Source: Candidatus Nitrotoga sp. M5
Lineage (GTDB): Bacteria; Pseudomonadota; Gammaproteobacteria; Burkholderiales; Gallionellaceae
Direction of reading: 5' to 3'
Assembly: GCF_927904885.1 (NCBI RefSeq)
Contig: NZ_CAKMNW010000067.1
Span: 1 to 64,000 of the forward strand
Length of the DNA: 64,000 bases
Part shown: positions 9,306-17,424 of the stretch, in pieces
Layout of the letters: the number at the start of each line of letters is the position of its first letter
Numbering within the stretch: position 1 is the first letter of the stretch
The notes under the pieces: generated by a model
Seen by the model: only the letters and a program-made list of their open reading frames with translations
Database searches by the model: none
What the model was told of the DNA's origin: nothing
Made by a program: the position numbers and the translations under genes

Positions 9306-11132
9306 TTAAACCTTTTCGAGTACGAGGTTCGACGATTCAAGGACACAAATCTCAAAGCGATCTCCTGGTTTCGCCCCGATATCGAACAGCTTGCGTGCCA
9401 GCGGATTGAGCAGACGTGCTTCAACTTGATTGCGAATGCCTCGGCCGCCGTTTGAAAGATTCTTCAGGGAAATCTGCCGCAGCGTATCCATCGACTCGCT
9501 AGTGACGCTGACGTGGAAGCCTTGTTCTTCAAGGTCTGCAAGCGTGTTTTCAACCATCTGGTCGAATATTTGAATCGCTATGTCCTCTCGAATGAAATCA
9601 AAAACAATGACATTCTCACCAATGCGATTGAGAATTTCCGGCCTGTTGAGGACAAGTTTGAAATGTCGGCTGATCTCTGCGATGATTTTGCTCTGGACTA
9701 CCTCGTAGGGCTCTGTCGCCTCAACGTTTGGTACCCGCTCGCCTGCCTCTGTGGTTCGGTAGATACCCAAATTCGAGGTGAACACTATCAGCGCCTCGGA
9801 AAAATACACCCGATCTCCTCGCCCGGAGGTAAGAACCCCGTCATCAAGGATCTGAAGGAATTTATCGAGCACTCGCGGATGCGCCTTCTCAATTTCGTCG
9901 AATAGCAAAACGCTGAATGGCTTCTCACGGACCGCATTGGTCAACTCACCACCAACGTCATAACCGATATAGCCCGGCGGCGCTCCAATGAGCCTTTGGT
10001 CCGAATGCTCTGCGCTAAATTCCGACATATCAAACCTAATATAGGCATTTTCATCACCGAAAAGCAGGCTGGTAAGCGTCTTGGCTAGCTCAGTTTTCCC
10101 TACTCCTGTTGGGCCAGCGAGGAAAGCGACGCCACGGGGCCTGTTGCCCCGGCGGTTCCCGCCGACACCGGTCATTGCCCGCTTAACAATGTCCAGCATG
10201 TGAACGATCGCTTTAGACTGTCCCTTCACCCGGAGCCTGATAGACGACTCAGCAAAGCGAATTTTGTCGCGATCGATGCGCAGCCATGGATCCTCAGTGA
10301 CGCCAACCTTGTACCGGCGAACCGCATCAGCAATTTTAGCGAGGGGCACTTTTTCGACCTTTGCAAGAACTGCGATGGCGTTCAGGTCAATGAGTAACAT
10401 CCCTTCCGTGCCTACCACGAAGGCGTCAATCGCCTTGATCCGGCTATCATCCGTTGCATCAAGGGAACCGGCCAATGGCCGTAGCAAAGCCGGCGCCAGT
10501 GCGCGACGTGCGATGTGGTCTGGCTTCGGGACTGGAATATGGCGCATTCTAGGATTGTCAACCAGCAACCAATCCGGTAGGTCCCCCTCTTTGTCGACTA
10601 CCCAAATAACGGTATTGAAAAAGGGTTTTGGGGGATCGCCTGCCGGTCTGCTCCTAGCCTGGTGCGAAAGCACGAGCGCCCGAGTAAACAACTGGTGCTC
10701 GGCCAGGCTCAGAGACGCTGGGCGAGTGACAAGTCGCGACGCAAAATCGACCATTAGAACAATTGGCTCTTGCTGATAACCGACTACCCTTTCTAGAGTC
10801 GCACTAAGCAAGTCAATCGAGGCCGAAGCCCGACCGTTAGTTACCGTAAGGCCCAAGGTTCTAAGAACCTCCTCTGAATGTTGAACATCCACGCCCGGAG
10901 TATTGACTACCTGAAATCCAGCTATCACATCGAACAGAAAGATATGGGCATACCCAGAACGTTGTAACGCGTCACCTAAGGCCTGATTAAAGTTTTGCGG
11001 CGTAATAGAGCTTGGCGCAACCTCGGTCACCTGCAAGTCACGAATATTTCCGGACAGGACAAATTGGCTTTTCAGCGGCAAAAATCTGGTTAGGTCACGT
11101 AACCAACGTGGAGCTTCAAACGTAGTAGACAC
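9306..11132 (-). CDS. AAA+ ATPase, ClpA/ClpB D2-like, with degenerate N-terminal module
   Basis: In this 608-residue protein, residues 300-608 match the second ATPase domain of ClpA/ClpB: Walker A GPTGVGKT (340-347), pore-loop-like GYIGYD (388-393), Walker B LLFDEIEKAH (409-418), sensor 1 FTSN (451-454) and the GGRGIRNQVE sensor 2/D2-small region (562-571). Residues 1-250 look like another P-loop fold (IFLFDV, VLMVDF, NTVIWVVD strands and a NPRMRHIPVP stretch) without a visible Walker A, so probably one dead and one active module. It could act as an unfoldase or remodelling motor. The start is GTG, with an AGAAAGAAG stretch upstream. It is first in the four-gene operon, so expression of the whole set likely starts here. 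Confidence 0.88.
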   Translation of the reverse strand: MSTTFEAPRWLRDLTRFLPLKSQFVLSGNIRDLQVTEVAPSSITPQNFNQALGDALQRSGYAHIFLFDVIAGFQVVNTPGVDVQHSEEVLRTLGLTVTNGRASASIDLLSATLERVVGYQQEPIVLMVDFASRLVTRPASLSLAEHQLFTRALVLSHQARSRPAGDPPKPFFNTVIWVVDKEGDLPDWLLVDNPRMRHIPVPKPDHIARRALAPALLRPLAGSLDATDDSRIKAIDAFVVGTEGMLLIDLNAIAVLAKVEKVPLAKIADAVRRYKVGVTEDPWLRIDRDKIRFAESSIRLRVKGQSKAIVHMLDIVKRAMTGVGGNRRGNRPRGVAFLAGPTGVGKTELAKTLTSLLFGDENAYIRFDMSEFSAEHSDQRLIGAPPGYIGYDVGGELTNAVREKPFSVLLFDEIEKAHPRVLDKFLQILDDGVLTSGRGDRVYFSEALIVFTSNLGIYRTTEAGERVPNVEATEPYEVVQSKIIAEISRHFKLVLNRPEILNRIGENVIVFDFIREDIAIQIFDQMVENTLADLEEQGFHVSVTSESMDTLRQISLKNLSNGGRGIRNQVEARLLNPLARKLFDIGAKPGDRFEICVLESSNLVLEKV

Positions 11133-11148
11133 GAATTTAATCTTCTTT

Positions 11149-11158
11149 CTGTTAACAG
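11149..11158. promoter_or_regulatory. Palindrome upstream of the four-gene operon
   Basis: CTGTTAACAG is a perfect 10-bp palindrome 16 bases before the GTG start of the AAA gene. It could be an operator half-site or nothing, since such palindromes are frequent by chance. I found no convincing -10/-35 pair in the 100 bases upstream. Confidence 0.15.
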
Positions 11159-11256
11159 TAATAACATATCACATTTGTTTAGCAACATCGCGGCATTAAT
11201 CTCTTTGTGAAAGGCCGGAATAATTTCTTTTTGTTGACGAGTTATGACTATCTTAT

Positions 11257-11585
11257 TCGTGGTCTTCTGCCTTATATTCAGAAACAAAGATGCGCCGATT
11301 AGGGCGATAACGCCGCCGAGATAAAGCAAATCGAGCGAAGTCGATATCTTCAAGTTCAGTGCTTCTTTTGAACAGGGTGATGATCCAGGATCACCAAGAT
11401 TACCTTGGCCAGCCACCCCTTAAGGTCGTCTAGATCACGATCATAAAGATCTTGCTGGAAGTCTCGCTACCATGTGCTTCGTCAATGTCGCTGACAAACA
11501 ATTCATACATGCCAAGCGTAAAAATAAGCATGAAGGTGCCGAGGAGGTAGCCATCCACAACTTCCACCATAGAGCGAAGCGGCCA
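11257..11585 (-). pseudogene. UPF0114 (YqhA-like) membrane protein relic with frameshifts
   Basis: Three pieces in changing frames reproduce a UPF0114 protein in order: VEVVDGYLLGTFMLIFTLG..ELFVSDID, then DDLKGWLAKVILVIL, then LKISTSLDLLYLGGVIALIGASLFL. UPF0114/YqhA are small inner-membrane proteins of unknown function. The first piece ends at a TAG near 11435, the DDLK piece continues one frame away, and another shift precedes the last membrane segment. The N-terminal membrane segment is also missing. It lies just upstream of the AAA gene and is read in the same direction, so island insertion next to an already decaying gene is plausible. Confidence 0.7.
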
Positions 11586-11775
11586 CGCATTATTACAATG
11601 CTCTATCACTTTCACTTTATGATTCTGGCAGCCTAATTACTGCTCTGCTAGCAAAAAATTAATCCTTGATACGTTTCTTCTCTATGTTCAGCATGATTTC
11701 CATTAGTCGTTCGTATTATGGAGATTTTGCTATTAGGCTTCGGGTTAATGTATTTATAACTCCCCGTGTTCGCCG

Positions 11776-11795
11776 GGCGGGCACCATGGCCCGCC
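11776..11795 (-). terminator. Strong hairpin after the GDPD relic
   Basis: GGCGGGC and GCCCGCC form a 7-bp GC stem with a 6-base loop, just past the stop of the phosphodiesterase relic. There is no T-run on the minus-strand side, so it is a stem-loop that may end transcription only weakly. Confidence 0.35.
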
Positions 11796-11804
11796 TAGGC
11801 ATTG

Positions 11805-12599
11805 CTACTTCAGGTCCATGCAGTTGGCAAAGTAGGTGATGGTCGCCGGCCAGTCGGAGAATATCCCGAGTATCTTGACTTCGTGCGCAAGCACGTCGAG
11901 CGCCTTGTACATATCGCTGTCCTTCTTGATCGACGCGCCCGTAGGGTCGAAGTCGTAGTAGAAGCCCGCCTTCGACGCGCCTTCGCGCAGGTCGGCCCGT
12001 TCGAAGGTCCATGTGATGATATCGAATCCCATGCCATTGAGGTCCTTCGCGAGCTTGGACGGTACCACGCGGTTATTTGCATCGACCGCAAGCAGCGCCG
12101 GCATCGCCGGGGCGATGATTTGCACACCGCGCTGCTTTAGCATCTTAAAGTAAGCCATCCGGTCCATGCTGCTGTATGGCGGCTGGATGATGATTTCGTT
12201 CACCGGGTCGGTGGCATTGAAATCGAGTAAATAGACCGCCTGTTTGCCGTACCGTGTGTGATCGATCCAATAGAGCACGTCTTCAACGTTGAACGACTGG
12301 GGCCACGCGTCGCGCTGATTCACACCTTCGCCGCTAAGTACGTCGGCAAACGCCTGCGCATAGTTCTGCTGCGGGGTCCTGCAGGTCGGATACTTGAAAA
12401 CGTCATTGATGCGCTTGTGGCCGGTGACGGGGTCGTCAACCACGCTTTCCTTCAGTTCGGGGGTGTGCTTGACGCCTAGCCGCTCGTTCAGTTCTATGCT
12501 TTCCATCAGCGTTAAGAGGGTGCCGCGGCCGGTGTATACATCGGTGCGCCACGAAATATGTGGCTCGTGTAGCAGCGCGTCCCACAGTTCAAGTAGCGC
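11805..12599 (-). pseudogene. Glycerophosphodiester phosphodiesterase, C-terminal part only
   Basis: The frame matches the C-terminal ~260 residues of a periplasmic GlpQ-type phosphodiesterase: WRTDVYTGRGTLLTLMESIE, GVKHTPELKE, the PQSFNVEDVLYWI stretch, DIITWTFERAD and the ending GIFSDWPATITYFANCM. This family hydrolyses glycerophosphodiesters to glycerol-3-phosphate and an alcohol. The N-terminal part with the first catalytic His and the signal peptide is gone: a TAA at 12600-12602 closes the frame directly upstream. An internal ATG at 12506 could start a 233-residue product, but it would lack half the TIM barrel. GC content here looks higher than in the core genes, fitting an acquired and then truncated gene. 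Confidence 0.8.
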
Positions 12600-12602
12600 T
12601 TA

Positions 12603-12988
12603 AGGCGGAAGGATTGGCATAGTCTCGTTAAGAATATGCTCCTACTCCAGATGTCTAGATGCTTGACAATGCAGAAATGTAGCTGGACAAGTAGAACAAG
12701 TCGATTTGCTAGCATTCTCGGCAGCCATCCTTTTCTTCTTCCTGCCGTTCTGTATCAGGTTCATAGCCCGGCGGTGAATCCATACACTGATTATTTTCTT
12801 CTGCAAGCATGCGGAGCAGAAAACGATTTGTCGTTTTGAAGCCAGAACTCTTCCATACCGTTCAGGGTATCAGGACTTAGCCAGACTCCTACTTCATCAG
12901 AAAGTGGGAAGAAACAACTACCCGTGATTATTTTGCTGGTCGTGCAAAGGTGTCACCAGAAGTGTCACCAATCTGTATCTACAAAGAA
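12603..12988. other. Intergenic stretch at the island/tRNA boundary
   Basis: I see no gene with a credible start. A 53-codon open frame on the minus strand (12952 to 12791) ends in an ordinary-looking sequence (VGVWLSPDTLNGMEEFWLQ) but has a stop right upstream, so it may be the end of a lost gene of unknown family. The octamer GTGTCACC occurs twice 12 bp apart (12950-12957 and 12962-12969). No integrase is visible. Confidence 0.4.
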
Positions 12989-13018
12989 AAAGGGTTATGC
13001 ATTTCTGCCTAACCCTTT
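12989..13018 (-). terminator. Intrinsic terminator of the tRNA-Ser/tRNA-Arg unit
   Basis: AAAGGGTTA and TAACCCTTT form a perfect 9-bp stem with a 12-base loop. On the minus strand the stem is followed by TTTTCTTT. It lies 7 bases past the CCA end of tRNA-Arg, the right position for a terminator of the two-tRNA transcript. Confidence 0.85.
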
Positions 13019-13025
13019 GATTTAC

Positions 13026-13102
13026 TGGTGCGCCCGGAGCGATTCGAACGCCCGACCCCTTGGTTCGTAGCCAAGTACTCTATCCATCTGAGCTACGGGC
13101 GC
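13026..13102 (-). tRNA. tRNA-Arg(ACG)
   Basis: The minus strand folds as a cloverleaf: acceptor GCGCCCG pairs with CGGGCGC, the anticodon stem is CTTGG/CCAAG with loop CTACGAA (anticodon ACG, read as ICG for CGN codons), and the T arm contains GTTCGAATC. The CCA end is encoded at 13026-13028. It is transcribed after tRNA-Ser, and its 3' end faces the accessory region, a common phage or island attachment position. Confidence 0.97.
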
Positions 13103-13127
13103 AAAACTGTTTTTAAAATTATTGCTT

Positions 13128-13220
13128 TGGCGGAGAGAGAGGGATTCGAACCCTCGGTAAGGCTATAAACCCTACGCTCCCTTAGCAGGGGAGTACCTTC
13201 GACCACTCGGCCATCTCTCC
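13128..13220 (-). tRNA. tRNA-Ser(GCT)
   Basis: A class II tRNA of 93 bases with encoded CCA. The acceptor is GGAGAGA/TCTCTCC, the anticodon stem is CTCCC/GGGAG with loop CTGCTAA (anticodon GCT, reading AGC/AGU), it has a long variable arm, and the T arm contains GTTCGAATC. It precedes tRNA-Arg by 25 bases in one transcription unit. Confidence 0.97.
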
Positions 13221-13232
13221 TAAAGACCGCGC

Positions 13233-13261
13233 AGATTACATATATCCACACGAAATGTCAA
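13233..13261 (-). promoter_or_regulatory. Sigma-70 promoter of the tRNA unit
   Basis: On the minus strand: TTGACA (13256-13261), a 17-base spacer, then TAATCT (13233-13238), followed by a GC-rich GCGCGG discriminator and the tRNA-Ser 5' end 12 bases later. A GC-rich discriminator is typical of stable-RNA promoters under stringent control. Confidence 0.8.
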
Positions 13262-13565
13262 CTTGCAGCCTCATACAATATGGCGTGTGCCTGTACGAGA
13301 TCTGTATTTCCAAAGATGGATGGGCTTGCGGTTAATAAGGCAGAGGTCGAACTGAAGAAGTGGGTTGATCATCGCAATGATGATAACCAATATGGACGAA
13401 GCACGGCTTTGTACGATTGATCAGATCGAGCAATTTTTCAGCGCCTGAAAACAGATTGAATTTTTCGACGCGCCCTCTTATTAAAGCCACTTGCGGTAAA
13501 ATGGTAGTTTTGCCATTTATGAGCTTCTTGTTACCCCTTGACAAAATATATCCGGAATACTGTGC
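13262..13565. other. Intergenic region between tRNA-Ser and the FAD oxidoreductase
   Basis: No recognised gene. A 70-codon frame on the minus strand (13332-13544) has no family resemblance and no evident ribosome site. A TTGACA lies at 13538-13543, but no -10 stands at the right spacing before the gene at 13566. Confidence 0.4.
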
Positions 13566-15176
13566 ATGTTGCGATTGACTGAAGTTAAGCTTCCATTAAA
13601 CCACTCTGATGATGAACTTAAAAATGCGCTTCTAAAACGGCTGGACATTAGCGCGGATGAGCTGATTGGCTACACAATATTTCGCCGCAGCTATGATGCC
13701 CGCAAGCCCTCCGCCATCATTTTTACTTATACGCTGGATGTGGAGGTCAAGAACGAAGCTGCACTGCTTCAGCGCTTACAAGGCGATAAACATATCGCAC
13801 TCACACCGGATACAAGCTACCATTTTGTAACAAATGCATCGACCAAACTGGCTTCTCGTCCAATCGTAATTGGTACCGGTCCCTGTGGAATATTCGCGGC
13901 TCTGATTCTGGCGCAAATGGGTTTTTGTCCGATTGTTCTGGAACGCGGCAAAGCTGTGCGCGAGCGTACTAAAGACACTTTCGGTCTGTGGAGGCAAAGC
14001 AAACTCAATCCGGAATCAAACGTGCAGTTTGGCGAAGGTGGTGCGGGAACATTTTCTGACGGTAAGCTGCACAGCCAAATTAAAGATCCCAAACACTACG
14101 GTCGCAAGGTGCTTACGGAATTCGTCAAGGCAGGTGCGCCAGATGAAATTCTTTATGTGAGCAAGCCACATATCGGCACGTTTCGGCTGGTGGGAATGGT
14201 GGAAGAAATGCGTGCAAGCATCGAAGCCTTGGGTGGAGAAATTCGTTTTCAGAGCAAGGTTGAAGATATTGTTATAGACAACGAGCAAGTCAGGGGAGTT
14301 GTGCTCGCTAGTGGCGAACTCATTGCCTGTGATCATGTCGTGCTTGCTGTTGGACATAGCGCACGCGACACTTTCCACATGTTACATCAGCGCGGCGTAT
14401 ATATGGAGGCCAAAGCTTTTTCCATAGGTTTCCGCGTCGAGCATCCGCAAGCTCTGATCGATCGCGGCCGATTTGGTAAGAACGCTGGTAACCCCTTGCT
14501 GGGCGCGGCCGATTACAAGCTGGTTCATCACTGTAACAATGGCCGTTCAGTCTATAGCTTCTGCATGTGTCCAGGTGGCACCGTGGTTGCTGCAGCTTCC
14601 GAGGAAGGTCGCGTCGTTACCAACGGCATGAGCCAGTATTCGCGCAACGAGCGTAACGCCAATAGTGGGATAGTTGTGGGCATTACCCCTAGTGATTATC
14701 CGGGAGGTCCATTAGCCGGCATCGAGTTACAACGTCATTGGGAAACGCGCGCTTTCGAGTTGGGCGGCAGCAATTACCATGCGCCAGCTCAAAAAATTGG
14801 TGATTTTCTCGCAAGCCGACCTTCCACCACGCTTGGGTCTGTTGTGCCGTCTTACGCACCCGGAGTGCACCTGTGTGATCTGTCTACGTCGCTGCCAGAT
14901 TACGCTATCACAGCGATTAGAGAGGCCATCCCCGCATTTGATAAACAGCTTAAAGGGTTTGCCATGTTTGATGCTGTGCTCACTGGCGTGGAAACACGAA
15001 CCTCTTCCCCTATACGCATCAAGCGCCGTGAAGATTTTCAAAGTCTGAATGTATCAGGGCTCTATCCGGCAGGAGAAGGCGCGGGTTATGCTGGCGGCAT
15101 ACTTTCCGCTGCAGTGGACGGTATACAGGTCGCTGAGGCGATAGCGTTGAGCATGGTCAAGCATGGAAAATGCTGA
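13566..15176 (+). CDS. FAD-dependent dehydrogenase (COG2509-like)
   Basis: The 536-residue product has an N-terminal ~95-residue alpha/beta module, then a Rossmann FAD-binding motif PIVIGTGPCGIFAAL (99-113). The middle has ESNVQFGEGGAGTFSDGKL and VVLAVGHSARDTF. The C-terminal part has the second flavin contact LYPAGEGAGYAGGILSAAVDG. This is the layout of the COG2509 uncharacterised FAD-dependent dehydrogenases, soluble proteins of about 530 residues. The substrate is unknown. It is a single gene divergent from the tRNA unit and followed by a 460-base gap before murJ. The length is full and the start ATG is the first in frame. Confidence 0.9.
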   Translation: MLRLTEVKLPLNHSDDELKNALLKRLDISADELIGYTIFRRSYDARKPSAIIFTYTLDVEVKNEAALLQRLQGDKHIALTPDTSYHFVTNASTKLASRPIVIGTGPCGIFAALILAQMGFCPIVLERGKAVRERTKDTFGLWRQSKLNPESNVQFGEGGAGTFSDGKLHSQIKDPKHYGRKVLTEFVKAGAPDEILYVSKPHIGTFRLVGMVEEMRASIEALGGEIRFQSKVEDIVIDNEQVRGVVLASGELIACDHVVLAVGHSARDTFHMLHQRGVYMEAKAFSIGFRVEHPQALIDRGRFGKNAGNPLLGAADYKLVHHCNNGRSVYSFCMCPGGTVVAAASEEGRVVTNGMSQYSRNERNANSGIVVGITPSDYPGGPLAGIELQRHWETRAFELGGSNYHAPAQKIGDFLASRPSTTLGSVVPSYAPGVHLCDLSTSLPDYAITAIREAIPAFDKQLKGFAMFDAVLTGVETRTSSPIRIKRREDFQSLNVSGLYPAGEGAGYAGGILSAAVDGIQVAEAIALSMVKHGKC

Positions 15177-15642
15177 AGGAGAAAATTTGAAATTTCATTC
15201 AGCCAAAATGGAGAGCTCCTTGACGCACGTAGTATTACGGTTCAGAAAATTAGTTAACGTTCACGGTGAGCTTATCGAACCGATAGTTCCACGCCAGCAA
15301 TGGCCTTCGACAAGCTCGGGCCGAACGGGGGCTTGTCAATTTTGGTGAATCGATCTGTTACGTGAGTGCAGTGGATACCCATTTCAGGCTATTTCATGAT
15401 GTCAGTGAATTTAACTTGTTATTGCTATGCAATATCCCTGCTACAATTATTTTGTCAAGCTTGCAAAGTTCTATACGTTCATCAAGCGATTTCAATAGCG
15501 CTCAGGCTGAGCATAAAAATATGCTCTTTACGGCAATTTCAGATAGCCACACCACTCGTGATACCTATGCAACTAGAAAATTCTGGTTTTGTGCAAAGAA
15601 CACGGTGATTCAAGACTCATGCGCACTCCAAACGGACTATAA
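15177..15642. other. Intergenic region before murJ, with a dispersed repeat
   Basis: No gene is supported. Short frames here have no family resemblance. The notable content is the inverted repeat at 15258-15330, listed separately. I do not see a clear promoter for murJ. Confidence 0.4.
15258..15330. repeat. Inverted REP-like repeat (TTCGACAAGCTC type)
   Basis: Arm 1 (15258-15281, CGTTCACGGTGAGCTTATCGAAC) and arm 2 (15304-15330, CCTTCGACAAGCTCGGGCCGAACGG) are imperfect inverted copies able to form a long stem. The core TTCGACAAGCTC next to GAACGG is a repeat I know from many betaproteobacterial chromosomes. A degenerate second copy is at 51271-51308. Confidence 0.65.
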
Positions 15643-17178
15643 ATGAATCTGCTTAAAGCTCTTGGTACCATAAGCAGCTTTACGCTAGCTTCGCGCATAC
15701 TTGGCATCATCCGCGATATATTGATTGCGCGTGTCTTTGGTGCAGGCATGGCGACCGATGCTTTTTTTGTCGCTTTCAAGCTGCCTAATCTGTTGCGCCG
15801 TTTATTCGCGGAAGGCGCATTCTCTCAAGCCTTCGTGCCAATTTTGGGTGAATATAAAAACCGCCGTGGGCATGAGGAAACCAAGCTATTGGTCGATCAT
15901 GTATCCACATTGCTGGCAATCATCCTGTTCATTGTTACGCTAATCGGCATTATTGCAGCACCGATTTTGATCTATATTAGTGCGCCGGGTTTTGCTTCGA
16001 CGCCGGAGAAGTTTGATCTTACTGTCCAGCTGCTGCGCATTTCATCACCCTACATATTCTTCATTTCTCTAGTCGCCATGGCGTCCGGGATACTCAATAC
16101 TTACAATAAATTTTGGGTGCCTGCATTCACCCCCATTCTGCTTAACCTGTGTTTTATCGGCGCTGCGCTATGGCTGGCTCCATATTTTGATCCGCCTATC
16201 ATGGCACTGGCATGGGCGGTGTTTTTAGCTGGATTTGTACAGCTAGCATTTCAGTTACCATTTTTGAAGAAAATTGGCATGCTGCCGACCTTGCGTCTCA
16301 ACCTGAAAGATGCGGGCGTATGGCGAATCATCAAACTGATGGGACCTGCGGTATTTGGTGTGTCGATTAGCCAGATCAGTCTCATCATTAATACCATTTT
16401 TGCATCATTTCTGGTGGCGGGCAGCGTATCCTGGCTTTATTTCGCCGACCGTCTGATGGAGTTCCCATCCGGCGTTCTGGGGGCGGCAATTGCGACTATT
16501 CTCTTGCCATCGCTATCCAAACATCACGCCAATGGTGATTTGGGTGAGTATTCCAAGCTACTCGACTGGGGTTTACGCCTGGTCTTTATGCTTACCTTAC
16601 CTGCGGCACTTGCATTAGGAATGATTGGAGTACCACTTTTGGCAACATTCTTTCAGCATGGCGCGTTTACTGCGCACGATGTGCTTATGACGCGAAACGC
16701 GCTGGTCGGCTATAGCGTCGGCCTGATAGGTATTCTTTCAGTGAAGGTGCTGGCACCGGCTTTTTATGCGCGTCAAGATATCAAAACTCCTGTAAAAATC
16801 GGCATCATCACCTTGCTTGCTACCCAAGCGATGAATCTGTTATTTGTCGGCTGGCTGCAACATGCAGGATTGGCGTTGGCCATTGGTCTTGGGTCCTGTC
16901 TTAACTCTGCTATCTTGTACTACCTGCTGCGCAAGCGAGATATCTATCAACCAGAACCTGGCTGGGGCAAATTTCTCGCCAAACTGGGAGCGGCAATGCT
17001 GGTGCTGGGGTTAACACTCTGGTTTGGTATGGGGAGTGAGCAAAGTTGGCTCAGCAGCAGCGGCTGGACACGTATCTGGCGGTTAACTGGATTGGTCGTA
17101 ATGGGCATGACGATGTATTTCGTCGTGCTGGGGCTGCTCGGTTTTCGGCTTAAAGATTTTTCAAGGCGCGGCGCATGA
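15643..17178 (+). CDS. murJ: Lipid II flippase MurJ
   Basis: The 511-residue polytopic inner-membrane protein of the MATE-like MOP superfamily flips undecaprenyl-linked lipid II to the periplasm for peptidoglycan synthesis. It begins with the family signature: FTLASRILGIIRDILIARVF, then DAFFVAFKLPNLLRRLFAEG and FSQAFVPIL. About 14 membrane segments are visible along its length, and the size fits the family. The conserved FADRLMEFPSGVLGAAI stretch is present mid-protein. It stands alone between an intergenic repeat region and a converging HD-GYP gene. The ATG at 15643 matches the usual N-terminus MNLLKAL. Confidence 0.97.
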   Translation: MNLLKALGTISSFTLASRILGIIRDILIARVFGAGMATDAFFVAFKLPNLLRRLFAEGAFSQAFVPILGEYKNRRGHEETKLLVDHVSTLLAIILFIVTLIGIIAAPILIYISAPGFASTPEKFDLTVQLLRISSPYIFFISLVAMASGILNTYNKFWVPAFTPILLNLCFIGAALWLAPYFDPPIMALAWAVFLAGFVQLAFQLPFLKKIGMLPTLRLNLKDAGVWRIIKLMGPAVFGVSISQISLIINTIFASFLVAGSVSWLYFADRLMEFPSGVLGAAIATILLPSLSKHHANGDLGEYSKLLDWGLRLVFMLTLPAALALGMIGVPLLATFFQHGAFTAHDVLMTRNALVGYSVGLIGILSVKVLAPAFYARQDIKTPVKIGIITLLATQAMNLLFVGWLQHAGLALAIGLGSCLNSAILYYLLRKRDIYQPEPGWGKFLAKLGAAMLVLGLTLWFGMGSEQSWLSSSGWTRIWRLTGLVVMGMTMYFVVLGLLGFRLKDFSRRGA

Positions 17179-17424
17179 AACAGGTTGTGGTCCCGTATAG
17201 AATCCAAGGTAGACGTCAGAAATTCAACCACATAGATTTGCGCGAATGTACAACGTTATGTTGCAAGCGCCCCATTTCAAGTTTTTTATGTATCGCTGAT
17301 ACATATTAAGTTATATATAAGTATTCAGCCATGCCGCAAAACGGCTGCCAGCAAGAATTGAATTCTTAAAGGCTTTCTTTCAATTGCAGCCAAATTAGTA
17401 TGTTGTATTGATAAATCTCTGGCG

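Noticed and set aside
11810-12127. Arg/Ser-rich frame overlapping the GDPD relic
   Set aside because: It is the shifted reading of the clearly recognisable GDPD sequence on the same strand.
13332-13544. 70-codon minus-strand frame upstream of tRNA-Ser
   Set aside because: No family match, no ribosome site, and it would read into the tRNA promoter.
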